Assembly (NCBI GenBank): GCA_012517605.1
Contig: JAAYUS010000024.1
Span: 1 to 48,681, forward strand
DNA: 48,681 nucleotides
From: Bacteroidales bacterium
Lineage (GTDB): Bacteria > Bacteroidota > Bacteroidia > Bacteroidales > VadinHA17
Direction: 5' to 3'
This document shows, in pieces, positions 41,057 to 48,681 of this stretch. Within the stretch, counting starts at the first letter, position 1. Each line of letters begins with the position of its first letter. The notes below the pieces were generated by a model that was not told where the DNA came from, made no database searches, and saw only the letters and a program-made list of their open reading frames with translations. A program made the position numbers and the translations under genes.

Positions 41057-41650
41057 TTACAGATATTTGTTTATTTCGTTCAGGTAATCTTCAATTGTAT
41101 CAAAATCCTTAAGAATTCCCCCTGAGGATGTATCAACTTCCAGGACATCCTCCGGGAATGTTGCTGCAAGCCATCTCAGTCCTTCATTTTCAGGAATTCT
41201 GCCTACCAGGGTCCGGTATTTGAAGTCGATCAGCAAGGGATGACCTCTTTTTCCATTGTAAACCGGAATTACCAGTCCTTTTTCTGAATCACGGTAAGCA
41301 GAAATTACCTTCTTTGTAACAGCAGGATCGATAAATGGCTGATCTCCAGGATAAACAAGGACGGCATCAAATTTACCCGGAAGATTCTCAAAACCGCATT
41401 TTACCGAAGAAAGCATTCCTTCCTTATAGTTCTCATTATAGCAGGTCGCAACAGGCAGGTTACCTATCGCTTCGGAAATCTCCTTCCTGCAGGATCCGAG
41501 CACAACAAGTGTAAAACCAATTTCTGCCTGAAGCACATTGCCGATCACCATCTCTATCATGGTCTTTCCGGCGAAAGGGAGAAGGAGCTTGGGGGCATTC
41601 ATCCTTTTTGATTCTCCTGCGGCAAGAATTATTGCACAAATGCCGTTCAT
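41057..41650 (-). CDS. MocA-like molybdenum cofactor cytidylyltransferase
   Basis: Nucleotidyltransferase of 197 residues of the MocA/MobA-like type, which adds CMP to molybdopterin for xanthine-dehydrogenase-family enzymes. The N-terminal LAAGESKRM (11-19) with lysine in APKLLLP is the NTP-binding motif; PGDQP (about 95) holds the metal aspartate, and RGHP (about 138) is the family signature. It is located between xdhC and the hydroxylase subunits, which supports this reading. Overlap or spacing is two bases on the downstream side. Confidence 0.88.
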   Translation of the reverse strand: MNGICAIILAAGESKRMNAPKLLLPFAGKTMIEMVIGNVLQAEIGFTLVVLGSCRKEISEAIGNLPVATCYNENYKEGMLSSVKCGFENLPGKFDAVLVYPGDQPFIDPAVTKKVISAYRDSEKGLVIPVYNGKRGHPLLIDFKYRTLVGRIPENEGLRWLAATFPEDVLEVDTSSGGILKDFDTIEDYLNEINKYL

Positions 41651-41686
41651 AGGTTCATTTACCGTTCACGGTATATTAATGATGAT

Positions 41687-42703
41687 TTAATCCTTTCTGC
41701 TCCTTACCTGGATCAACTGGGCAGCTATGCTGACTGCAATTTCTTCAACTGTCACGGAGCTGATATCAATTCCTATAGGGGCATGTATTCTGTCCCACTG
41801 CTCACTGGTTGCCAGGCGCTTGTCTAAAAATTCGCGTTTCATAAGGGCAACCTTTGTTTTGCTGCCAATCATGCCGATATAGGCAGCATCCGAACCAATA
41901 CAGGCCTTAAGTGCATCGCCATCGTCCCTGTGGCCCCGTGTAGCTATTGCAATATAGGTGTCGGAGCCTTTTTCAATTTCCTCCAGTGACTTGCCAACCG
42001 GACCCGTAATTATCCTGTCGGCAAACGGCAGATTTGATGAATTTGCAAATTCAGGACGGTCGTCAATCACAGTAACCTCAAAATCGATCATTTTACCAAT
42101 CTGCGAAAGAGCCTTTCCAATATGTCCTGCTCCGGCAATGACAAGACGCGGGAGAGGGATGACTGGTTCCATGAATATCTGCATGTCCGTCTCATCAGAA
42201 GCTTTTAATGGCCTGATTTCCCTGAAACCCGAATTATCTGATCCGGCGGAGAGATATTCTGCCATATCAGTCGTCCATTCTCTTTCTACACTGATGCCTT
42301 CTGATCCATGGTTAACAACTCTTGTTAAAAGGATGCCTGGTATTCTTTTTTCACTGCATGTTCTTATTTCCCTGAAAACATGGTTGTGCCGTGCAAGGTC
42401 AGGATCCAGCAGGACGCTGATTCTTCCGCCGCATAAAGTATCTTCTCCTCCCGGCGCACTTGCATCAAGGTAAAAAACATGATGAACAGGATTTCGTGTT
42501 TCAATTATTCGGCTTGCCATTTCCTGTACCTTACCTTCAAGAACACCTCCGCCTATTGTTCCTGCGATAAGGCCATTCCGGTTGAAAAGAGCAGAGCTGC
42601 CGGGTTTCTGAGGAGTCGATCCCTGTGTTCCCGTCACTGTCGCAAGGACAATTTCTGACAAATCATTCAGGTTTGAGGGAATCTGAAGATAAATGTTTTT
42701 CAT
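41687..42703 (-). CDS. xdhC: XdhC/CoxI-family molybdenum hydroxylase maturation protein
   Basis: A 338-residue maturation factor that binds and sulphurates the cofactor for XDH-type enzymes. N-terminal XdhC/CoxI domain with GTIGGGVLEGK (about 48-58) and LDASAPGG; the C-terminal Rossmann-like domain has AGAGHIGKAL (about 190-199) and TRGHRDDGDAL, GMIGSKTK. It is the first gene of the operon and has a TATATTTG promoter-like element just upstream. Confidence 0.92.
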   Translation of the reverse strand: MKNIYLQIPSNLNDLSEIVLATVTGTQGSTPQKPGSSALFNRNGLIAGTIGGGVLEGKVQEMASRIIETRNPVHHVFYLDASAPGGEDTLCGGRISVLLDPDLARHNHVFREIRTCSEKRIPGILLTRVVNHGSEGISVEREWTTDMAEYLSAGSDNSGFREIRPLKASDETDMQIFMEPVIPLPRLVIAGAGHIGKALSQIGKMIDFEVTVIDDRPEFANSSNLPFADRIITGPVGKSLEEIEKGSDTYIAIATRGHRDDGDALKACIGSDAAYIGMIGSKTKVALMKREFLDKRLATSEQWDRIHAPIGIDISSVTVEEIAVSIAAQLIQVRSRKD

Positions 42704-42728
42704 AGTCAGGGATCTGGTCAGAATATAA

Positions 42729-42736
42729 CAAATATA
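42729..42736 (-). promoter_or_regulatory. promoter-like -7 element for the xdhC operon
   Basis: On the minus strand this reads TATATTTG, a perfect TAnnTTTG match. Transcription would start about 19 bases before the xdhC ATG. No convincing -33 element was found at the expected distance, so the call is moderate. Confidence 0.45.
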
Positions 42737-42770
42737 TTCAATTTATCTTACAAATTCCATTGATATTGTA

Positions 42771-42801
42771 TTTGCAATATTTCACTGAACTGTTACTTTT
42801 A
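42771..42801 (+). promoter_or_regulatory. promoter-like element for the amidase gene
   Basis: TTTG (42771-42774), 19 bases, then TACTTTTA (42794-42801), a 7/8 match to TAnnTTTG. Spacing fits the Bacteroidota consensus. It faces the opposite way to the xdhC promoter in the same gap. Confidence 0.55.
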
Positions 42802-42832
42802 CATGAAATGAATTAATATAAAAAGAGAATTC

Positions 42833-44437
42833 ATGAAGAAGCGTGCCATTTACTCCGTTATTTTTTCGATAGTTATTCTGGCTGCAATATCATGCAACCG
42901 GCAGAAGGAATCCGTAAAAGGCAAACCAGGCATTCAGGATACCTCATGGCTTGAAGAGATTACGATTGCTGAGCTCCGTCAGGGTTATACCGAAGGAAAA
43001 TACAAGGTTGCCGATGTTGTTTCTGCATATCTGGGAAGAATAGAGGAAATTGACAATAATGGACCTGCCCTCAATTCCATTATTATCATTAATCCGGATG
43101 CAATGGCTATTGCAGAAAAGCTCGACAGTATGAACGCAGAGGAAAGATCCATGTTACCTCTGTTCGGTGTTCCGGTGGTGATTAAAGACAATATTGACAC
43201 CCATGATAAAATGCCGAACACAGCCGGAGCAACAGTCCTGAGGAATTCGTATCCTGCTTCCGATAGTCAGGTAGCCAGGAAGCTGAGGGAAGCAGGAGCC
43301 GTAATAATAGCCAAATCGAATCTCAGTGAATGGGCCAATTTCAGGGGCATGGCATCAACAAGCGGATGGAGCGGCGTCGGAGGTCAGACAAAAAATCCAT
43401 ATGTACTTGACCGCAATCCCTGCGGTTCAAGTTCCGGATCAGGCGTGAGTGTTTCGGCTAACCTCTGCATGGTTGCAATCGGAACTGAAACAAACGGCTC
43501 AATTGTTTGTCCATCAAACAACAACGGGATAGTGGGATTGAAACCCACAGTGGGCCTCATAAGCAGGACAGGAATTATCCCGATATCATTTTCACAGGAT
43601 ACTCCCGGACCTATGGGCAGGACTGTTGAAGATGTCGCAACGTGTCTCGGAACCCTTACAGGCATTGATTCATCTGATACAAAGACGCTTGAATCGGCCG
43701 GGCGGTCTTATAAAGACTACAGGCAGTTTTTAAGGAAAGACGGTCTTATGGGGAAAAGAATAGGTTTCCTGAAGTCGTCAGGAGGATTTTCAGACAGGGT
43801 AGACACACTGATGGAAAAAGCAGTTGCCTTCATGAAGGAACAGGGAGCTGAAATAATCGAAGTTGAACAACCCAGGGGTTCAGAATATGATGATGCCTCA
43901 TTTCAGGTTCTTCTGTACGAATTCAAGGACGGACTGAACAAGTATTTCAGCGGTCTTGGGGAAAATGCTCCCGTAAAAAACCTGACGGAACTTATTGAAT
44001 TCAACAAAAAAGATCCTGTCGAACTCAGATTCTTCGACCAGAAAATACTTGAAATGGCTGATAAGAAAGGCGATCTCAATTCACCCGAATACAGGCAGGC
44101 GCTCAAAAAAATGCTGAGTGCTACGCGGGAGAACGGAATTGACAAAATTATGGATTCCGGAAAGCTTGATGCACTTATAGCACCAACAGGATCACCTGCG
44201 TGGAAAACAGATCTGATTCTTGGTGATCACTTTGTGGGAGGCAGCTCATCACTTGCAGCCATTTCAGGATACCCGGCCATAACTGTTCCAATGGGATTCA
44301 TAGATGAACTTCCCGTCGGGATCACATTTTTCGGAAAGGCATGGAGTGAATCCTTGCTGCTTGAAATAGCATACAGCTACGAACAGGGGACAAAACACCG
44401 CAGGGCGCCAAAATACCTTACGACCGACTCATTTTAA
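42833..44437 (+). CDS. amidase-signature (GatA-like) lipoprotein
   Basis: Amidase-signature enzyme of 534 residues. The Ser-cisSer-Lys triad is Lys118 in VVIKDN, Ser199 in NPCGSSSGSG and Ser223 in TETNGSIVCP. The leader ends in the lipobox A18-I19-S20-C21, so it is a periplasmic or surface lipoprotein rather than the GatCAB subunit. Likely to hydrolyse small amides or peptide amides; the substrate is unknown. It is divergent from the molybdenum hydroxylase operon, with facing promoter elements, and convergent with tatA. Confidence 0.92.
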   Translation: MKKRAIYSVIFSIVILAAISCNRQKESVKGKPGIQDTSWLEEITIAELRQGYTEGKYKVADVVSAYLGRIEEIDNNGPALNSIIIINPDAMAIAEKLDSMNAEERSMLPLFGVPVVIKDNIDTHDKMPNTAGATVLRNSYPASDSQVARKLREAGAVIIAKSNLSEWANFRGMASTSGWSGVGGQTKNPYVLDRNPCGSSSGSGVSVSANLCMVAIGTETNGSIVCPSNNNGIVGLKPTVGLISRTGIIPISFSQDTPGPMGRTVEDVATCLGTLTGIDSSDTKTLESAGRSYKDYRQFLRKDGLMGKRIGFLKSSGGFSDRVDTLMEKAVAFMKEQGAEIIEVEQPRGSEYDDASFQVLLYEFKDGLNKYFSGLGENAPVKNLTELIEFNKKDPVELRFFDQKILEMADKKGDLNSPEYRQALKKMLSATRENGIDKIMDSGKLDALIAPTGSPAWKTDLILGDHFVGGSSSLAAISGYPAITVPMGFIDELPVGITFFGKAWSESLLLEIAYSYEQGTKHRRAPKYLTTDSF

Positions 44438-44467
44438 GGATGATTTGACTGATGACAGGTATAATGA

Positions 44468-44659
44468 TTATTCCTGTTTTGTTTCTTCCTTCGATTCTGA
44501 TTTGATCTTCGTTGGTTCATCATCGACCTTCGAGGCTTTCTTGAATTCCTTCATGCCCTGTCCAATTCCCTTCATAAGTTCAGGGATTTTGCGTCCGCCA
44601 AAAAGAAGAACAATAACAAGAATTATAAGAATGATTTCGGTAGCTCCAAAGTTTCCCAT
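44468..44659 (-). CDS. tatA: Sec-independent translocase protein TatA/E
   Basis: TatA-type translocase subunit of 63 residues. [41 protein letters not shown] has the single membrane helix, the FG pair and the amphipathic helix of TatA/E. The acidic tail is Lys/Glu-rich. The ATG at 44659 is preferred over the further upstream 44752 because it starts directly at the canonical N-terminus and the extended form would overlap the SSS gene. Genes for proteins with twin-arginine leaders lie within 25 kb. It is last in the nag-SSS run, after 71 bases. Confidence 0.93.
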   Translation of the reverse strand: MGNFGATEIILIILVIVLLFGGRKIPELMKGIGQGMKEFKKASKVDDEPTKIKSESKEETKQE

Positions 44660-44730
44660 CTTTTCGAGAATTAAGAATTTTATAACTATTAAACTGATTT
44701 GATAATTCAAAGATAATAAAAGTTCATAAC

Positions 44731-46398
44731 TTATATCTGCAGAATTCCCCATGCAATAAGTATAAGCAATCCGACAACAAGCCAGCTAAGGGCAAAACCG
44801 GCAAGATCTTCGCGATATCGCCTGAAGAAATCCCTGCGACGTTCTTTATTCCTGTAGCCCGGAATATCGAGAAGCAGGAGATCATCACCTGTAAGGCTGG
44901 CTAATGGTTTCCTGCCGTCTGGTCCGGGTTCTTTGGCATCCGATTTCCTTCTCATATTGTCAAAAAATGCTTCGATGTGCTGCTTGTCCTCAGGCCTGGT
45001 CAGAATACTGACAAGCCAGAATGTAAAAAACCCGGAAAGCATGGCTATGCCAAAGGGCCCTGGTTTCCATGTATAGACCAGCATCAGCTTTCCTGTTGTT
45101 AAGAAATTAACAATGTAATAAACCGACACAGAAACAAGCACGGCAGCGCCTGCCCCAAACCTGTTAGCCCTTTTCCATATCAGTCCGCCGAGGAACATTA
45201 TGCCCATGAAAGCAGCCAGGGTTTCTGTGAACAGGAACCCATGAAGAACGTTTTTGATGCTGAGGGCAAAAAGAACACCCAATATTGCAAGACACAGTCC
45301 GGAATAACGTCCCATCCATAAAAGAGTCCTGTCGGTAGCATCAGGGTTGATATATTTTTTATAGAAGTTTCTTGTAAACAATGCACCGGTATTAACCATG
45401 AAGTTTGAGCAGGCCGACATGTTTGCAGCAACGATGGCGGAAAGCATCAGCCCAACCAGACCGGGAACGAGCAGTTCACCGCATGCATAGCCGAATGCCA
45501 TTTCCGGATCATTTAATACCGCATTCTTCTTGACAACAAGGGCAGCAACGACAAGGCCAGTCAGCGCCCATCCTATGGTAACAAGCCGCTTTACCATTGA
45601 ACCGAAAGTCTGCCCTATCCTGCCGGCCCTTTCAGTGTTTCCCGTCGCACACATAGATATCATGTGGGGCTGTGCCGTGATCCCGACTATCCCGTTCACG
45701 GCAAGCATGGCAATTGTAAACCCGTCGATTCCGCTTGCACTGTTGAAAAGGTCAAAGAAATTGCCCGGAAGAACTGTTTTCATATAGCCAAATCCGCCTA
45801 TTTCCTTTAGTCCCAACGGTATAAGCATTATTGACAGGGTTATTATCAGGAACGACTGGATAAAATCTGTATAGGCTGATGCAATAAGTCCGCCGAGAAA
45901 ACTGTAAAGTATAAAAGCGATCGTCATACCCATAACCACCATATTCGGGGATACAAGATTGCCTGTGGCGACAGAGATCACTTTTGCAGCGCCCTGAAGC
46001 ATGACGCCCATGTTGAAAACGAAAAAGGCGATGGCAAAAACCGAATAGATCATTCCCATGGTGCTTCCATATCTGTCTTCAACAATCTCGCCGACTGTTG
46101 TACGCTCGCTTCTCCTGTAAAACGGAGCTATAAGCCAATAAAAAGGTGTAATGAGCATATTCTTCCACTGGTACCAGATTGTTGCAAATCCGCTGCTGAA
46201 TGTTGCCCCGGTCTGGGCCACGGGCATCTCAGCATGTGTCCCTACACCAAATGCCTGGCCTATCATTATATACCATTTGAATTTGCGCCCGCCTCTGAAA
46301 TAACTGTCGCTTGTCTTTATCTTCCGGGAGATCCAGATTCCAAATGATGTTATCAGGACAAAGTATCCTATAAGTACAATATAATCGAGTGTGGTCAT
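44731..46398 (-). CDS. sodium:solute symporter family transporter
   Basis: SSS-family symporter of 555 residues with 13-14 hydrophobic segments. It begins [26 protein letters not shown] with [15 protein letters not shown], the usual opening. The loop [18 protein letters not shown] (about 98-115) and [13 protein letters not shown] (about 165) are family blocks. The polar C-terminal region contains a charged linker before a last helix. Position directly after nagA suggests that it imports an N-acetylated amino sugar or a related sugar; this is inference from context. Confidence 0.92.
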   Translation of the reverse strand: MTTLDYIVLIGYFVLITSFGIWISRKIKTSDSYFRGGRKFKWYIMIGQAFGVGTHAEMPVAQTGATFSSGFATIWYQWKNMLITPFYWLIAPFYRRSERTTVGEIVEDRYGSTMGMIYSVFAIAFFVFNMGVMLQGAAKVISVATGNLVSPNMVVMGMTIAFILYSFLGGLIASAYTDFIQSFLIITLSIMLIPLGLKEIGGFGYMKTVLPGNFFDLFNSASGIDGFTIAMLAVNGIVGITAQPHMISMCATGNTERAGRIGQTFGSMVKRLVTIGWALTGLVVAALVVKKNAVLNDPEMAFGYACGELLVPGLVGLMLSAIVAANMSACSNFMVNTGALFTRNFYKKYINPDATDRTLLWMGRYSGLCLAILGVLFALSIKNVLHGFLFTETLAAFMGIMFLGGLIWKRANRFGAGAAVLVSVSVYYIVNFLTTGKLMLVYTWKPGPFGIAMLSGFFTFWLVSILTRPEDKQHIEAFFDNMRRKSDAKEPGPDGRKPLASLTGDDLLLLDIPGYRNKERRRDFFRRYREDLAGFALSWLVVGLLILIAWGILQI

Positions 46399-46428
46399 GT
46401 CGAATTAAACTTTTTGGTTAATAAAGCA

Positions 46429-47577
46429 TCAGAGAACCCTTCTGCCTTTTACAAAAACCTGTTTTATAACAATCTCATATCCGTTTCTTTCAAAAAGAAC
46501 AAGATCGGCCCGCCGTCCCGGTTCAAGAGTTCCCCTGTCGGTAATCCCGAAGGCTTCAGCCACATTTGCCGAGGCCATGTTGAAGGCTTCTCCGGGCGGA
46601 CACCCCGTGAATTTCATGACATTGCCTATTCCTGTCCTGAGGGGAAGCGAAGCACCTGCCAGACAGTCAAGGACCGGATTTTTTATCAGACCGTCATCTG
46701 TCATAACGATCCTGCTGCCAAAAAACATATAATTTCCGGGTTTCAGACCCGAGAGATGTGTAATGTCGGATGTAAGAATAAGCTTCGCGGGTCCTTTAAC
46801 CCTGTAGAAAACCCTTATCTCTTCAGGAGTAAGATGATGACCATCGGCAATAAATGTCGTTATCAGAAGATCATTTGCCAGTTGGGGCCACAACGGGTTA
46901 TTGTGCCTGTGAATCATATTTGCGCATCCGTTCCCGAGGTGGGTTGAAAGCCTGGCTCCGTTATCCACAGCCTTATTAATCTGGTCGGTCGAAGCATTTG
47001 TGTGTCCAATTGCGACTACGACTCCTTCAGAAGTACACTTTTTTATGAATTCAAAGCTCTCATCAGTTTCAGGACTTATTGTTACCTCCCTTATCTTTCC
47101 TTCTGCAGCTTCCTGATACATAGCAAACTCATCCCATGATGGTTTTCTTATAAAACCGGCAGGATGACAACCATAGTAACCGCTTTCCGGGGAGATGTAG
47201 GGGCCTTCAAGATGAAAGCCGGGTATGGAATCCTTTACCCTTTCATCGCTAAGAGAATTGGAAAGATTCTTGAAAATCCTGAGGAGATTTTCATGGCTGT
47301 TTGTTAGCACTGTCGGAAAGAACGAGGTTACGCCTTCCGCGTTAAGGGCATCCACAGCCTGTCTCATTTCGTGTATCTTGAGGTCAGTATCAGAAAAGTC
47401 AGCCCCCCTGAAGCCATTGACCTGATTGTCGAAGAGGCCAGGAGCAACTAACAGGTCAGGGTCTCCTTCGGTATGGCCCGTTTCCATAATATCCCTGATA
47501 AAGCCTCCCGATATTCTTATCCTGACAGGTTTTCCTGTTGAATAGCTGACTGCATTTATTTCACTTATATCATTCAT
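46429..47577 (-). CDS. nagA: N-acetylglucosamine-6-phosphate deacetylase
   Basis: Amidohydrolase of 382 residues. Motifs: HLEGPYISPESGYYG (about 122), IGHTNAST (about 192-199), THLGNGCANMIHRHNNP (about 212-228) and catalytic Asp in TSDITH (about 270-275). The enzyme removes the acetyl group from GlcNAc-6-phosphate, giving glucosamine-6-phosphate for NagB. It sits 18 bases after nagB and 30 before the SSS symporter. Cytoplasmic. Confidence 0.93.
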   Translation of the reverse strand: MNDISEINAVSYSTGKPVRIRISGGFIRDIMETGHTEGDPDLLVAPGLFDNQVNGFRGADFSDTDLKIHEMRQAVDALNAEGVTSFFPTVLTNSHENLLRIFKNLSNSLSDERVKDSIPGFHLEGPYISPESGYYGCHPAGFIRKPSWDEFAMYQEAAEGKIREVTISPETDESFEFIKKCTSEGVVVAIGHTNASTDQINKAVDNGARLSTHLGNGCANMIHRHNNPLWPQLANDLLITTFIADGHHLTPEEIRVFYRVKGPAKLILTSDITHLSGLKPGNYMFFGSRIVMTDDGLIKNPVLDCLAGASLPLRTGIGNVMKFTGCPPGEAFNMASANVAEAFGITDRGTLEPGRRADLVLFERNGYEIVIKQVFVKGRRVL

Positions 47578-47595
47578 TTTCTAATTTTTAATGAT

Positions 47596-48330
47596 TCAAA
47601 GATGTACAATTTCCGAAGCTGAATTCAAATCCAGGAAGAGATGCCAGTCGGGATGCATTTTCAGCATAGTTGCGGGGACATCAGGGGTCAGGCCAGTGGT
47701 AAGGGTTTTATAAACCGCGTGAGCCTTAACCTTATGCGGAACAACAGAAATTATCTTTCTGCACTGCATGATCTGCCATACACTCATTGAAACAGCATTT
47801 ACCGGCACCTCGGCCACTGAACCGAACCATCCTTCGTCGACCTGTTGCTTCCTGCACTGTTCATCAAGTTTTACAACTATGTATGCATCCTTTGTCTGAA
47901 AATCAGCAGGGGGATCGTTGAAAGCAATATGCCCGTTTACACCAATACCTATAATGCCCAGATCGACAGGCTTTTTTCTAATCTCTGAGGAAAGCATCTT
48001 GATCCGGTTGTCAATATCGCCCTCAACGTCGACACTATGAAATTTACTTGCGGGAACCAGATTTATGAATCTTTCAAGAAGATATTTTCTGAAACTGGCA
48101 TTATGGGTTACCGGTAACCCTATGTACTCATCAAGGTGAAATACCTCCACCTTTCTCCAGTCGATATTCTCCCTGACGAGGGCCTGAAACATGTCAAACT
48201 GGGAACTCCCTGTCGAAACGACAATTCTTGCTTCACCCGACGATTCAATGACTTTATTGAGAACACCTGCGATAAGGCCTGCAGCTTTTCTGCCGGAGCT
48301 GGCAGAATCATTCGAAATATCTATTACCAT
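47596..48330 (-). CDS. nagB: glucosamine-6-phosphate deaminase/isomerase
   Basis: NagB-type enzyme, 244 residues, converting glucosamine-6-phosphate to fructose-6-phosphate and ammonia. Motifs: VFHLDEYIGL (about 63-72, catalytic Asp), GIGVNGHIAFNDPP (about 124-137, catalytic His). The ATG at 48330 is chosen over 48369 because it opens at the expected first strand MVIDISND. Lead gene of the nagB-nagA-SSS run; the upstream gap holds a dyad and a promoter-like element. Confidence 0.92.
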   Translation of the reverse strand: MVIDISNDSASSGRKAAGLIAGVLNKVIESSGEARIVVSTGSSQFDMFQALVRENIDWRKVEVFHLDEYIGLPVTHNASFRKYLLERFINLVPASKFHSVDVEGDIDNRIKMLSSEIRKKPVDLGIIGIGVNGHIAFNDPPADFQTKDAYIVVKLDEQCRKQQVDEGWFGSVAEVPVNAVSMSVWQIMQCRKIISVVPHKVKAHAVYKTLTTGLTPDVPATMLKMHPDWHLFLDLNSASEIVHL

Positions 48331-48357
48331 TCTGTTAAAAAATATTAAAAACAACAT

Positions 48358-48380
48358 GTGATCCGGCAATTATGGATCAC
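48358..48380. promoter_or_regulatory. candidate operator between nagB and the CBM9 gene
   Basis: GTGATCC and GGATCAC form a perfect 7-bp dyad around a 9-base spacer. It overlaps the predicted nagB transcription start (about 48377), as expected for a repressor site. It could alternatively be a short RNA hairpin. Confidence 0.5.
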
Positions 48381-48383
48381 CCA

Positions 48384-48414
48384 TAAAAGTATGGCAATAA
48401 TTTCAAAATTCAAT
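48384..48414 (-). promoter_or_regulatory. promoter-like element for nagB
   Basis: On the minus strand ATTG, 19 bases, then TACTTTTA, 3 of 4 and 7 of 8 matches to the Bacteroidota consensus. Predicted start about 48377, about 47 bases before the nagB ATG. Confidence 0.5.
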
Positions 48415-48441
48415 TTTCTATCTTCACCAAAAAATTTTGTG

Positions 48442-48681
48442 ATGGATAAATATCGTACGTTAGCGGTAATTGCCTTAATTGTTTTCTGCGGGAATTTCAT
48501 TTCGGGCCAGAACAGCGGAGTTAACCGCGGAAAGTACAAAATTCATATTTCAAAGACAGATGAGCCCATTACCATTGACGGAATTCTTGATGAAAAGACC
48601 TGGGGATCAGCAGAAACCACCGGAAAGTTTCAACGTGTCACGCCTACTGACACGGGTTTTGCAGCAGCACGTACCGAGGTA
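48442..48681 (+). CDS. 5' part of a CBM9/DUF5916-type outer-membrane protein (cut by window edge)
   Basis: The first 80 codons of an exported protein run off the window end. Leader MDKYRTLAVIALIVFCGNFISGQ is followed by ITIDGILDEKTWGSAETTGKF (about 44-64), the opening of a CBM9-like domain seen in DUF5916 proteins. Such proteins usually continue into a long beta-barrel-like region. Identification rests on this short segment. It is divergent from nagB. Confidence 0.7.
   Translation, partial: MDKYRTLAVIALIVFCGNFISGQNSGVNRGKYKIHISKTDEPITIDGILDEKTWGSAETTGKFQRVTPTDTGFAAARTEV

Noticed and set aside
44660-44752. Longer tatA start
   Set aside because: It would overlap the SSS gene and add residues before the canonical TatA N-terminus.
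48331-48369. Longer nagB start
   Set aside because: The extra 13 residues do not fit the NagB N-terminus.

Overview
The window reads as a chromosomal segment of a free-living, carbohydrate-scavenging member of the Bacteroidota, probably a Bacteroidales/Marinilabiliales-type lineage. Evidence: a type IX secretion (T9SS) C-terminal sorting tail on the CotH protein, many Bacteroidota-style signal peptides and lipoboxes, weak Shine-Dalgarno sequences, -33 TTTG / -7 TAnnTTTG promoter-like elements, and family content typical of the phylum (DUF5107-TPR, GH2 with DUF4982-type C-terminus, exported TldD, Tat-exported Gfo/Idh enzymes, SSS symporter with NagAB). No rRNA, tRNA, CRISPR array, phage or transposase gene was seen. 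No gene-free stretch exceeds 300 bases. Genes sit in short blocks that often diverge or converge.

Layout, left to right. 1-3606 (minus): a cellobiose/mannobiose 2-epimerase-like AGE enzyme, a subtilase without signal peptide, and a small membrane protein. 3778-7101 (plus): a large exported DUF5107-TPR protein cut by one in-frame amber codon. 7240-11004 (minus): a GH2 beta-galactosidase-like enzyme with a LamG-like domain inserted after the barrel. 11185-15737: a lipoprotein M16 peptidase and an exported M1 peptidase, converging. 15798-24082 (plus): CotH/T9SS protein, second GH2 enzyme, YdeI-like protein, TldD (Tat/lipoprotein-like signal) with TldE/PmbA, and a small secreted protein. 24149-30296 (minus): bifunctional class A PBP, PQQ-type propeller, AspT-type transporter and an exported Nif3-family protein, apparently one operon. 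30488-32617 (plus): a DUF937 protein and an HlyD-type adaptor without its ABC partner. 32630-35546 (minus): agarase-like GH-A lipoprotein, a MITE-like element, and a paralogue of the small secreted protein. 35729-38428 (plus): Tat-exported Gfo/Idh oxidoreductase, OB-fold-like lipoprotein, PepSY-type membrane protein. 38425-42703 (minus): xdhC, mocA-like, 2Fe-2S subunit and Tat-exported molybdopterin subunit of an isoquinoline-oxidoreductase-type hydroxylase. 42833-44437 (plus): lipoprotein amidase. 44468-48330 (minus): nagB, nagA, SSS symporter, tatA. 48442-end (plus): start of a CBM9/DUF5916-type outer-membrane protein.

How they fit together (inference): exported glycosidases and the 2-epimerase would break down galactosides, beta-glycans or algal-type polymers. 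The NagA/NagB/SSS operon would take up and funnel amino sugars to fructose-6-phosphate. Envelope peptidases, a PBP and an amidase would remodel protein and peptidoglycan. The Tat theme is notable: tatA lies within about 25 kb of three proteins with twin-arginine leaders (TldD, Gfo/Idh, molybdopterin subunit). No SusC/SusD pair is present, so this is not a classical polysaccharide utilisation locus.

The most unusual items are the amber-interrupted DUF5107 gene, the exported Nif3-family protein with an altered metal motif, the TldD/TldE localisation mismatch, the LamG insertion in the GH2 enzyme, the terminator that runs into the PepSY start codon, and a 149-bp MITE-like element. I found no clear-cut previously undescribed multi-gene defence or mobile system.
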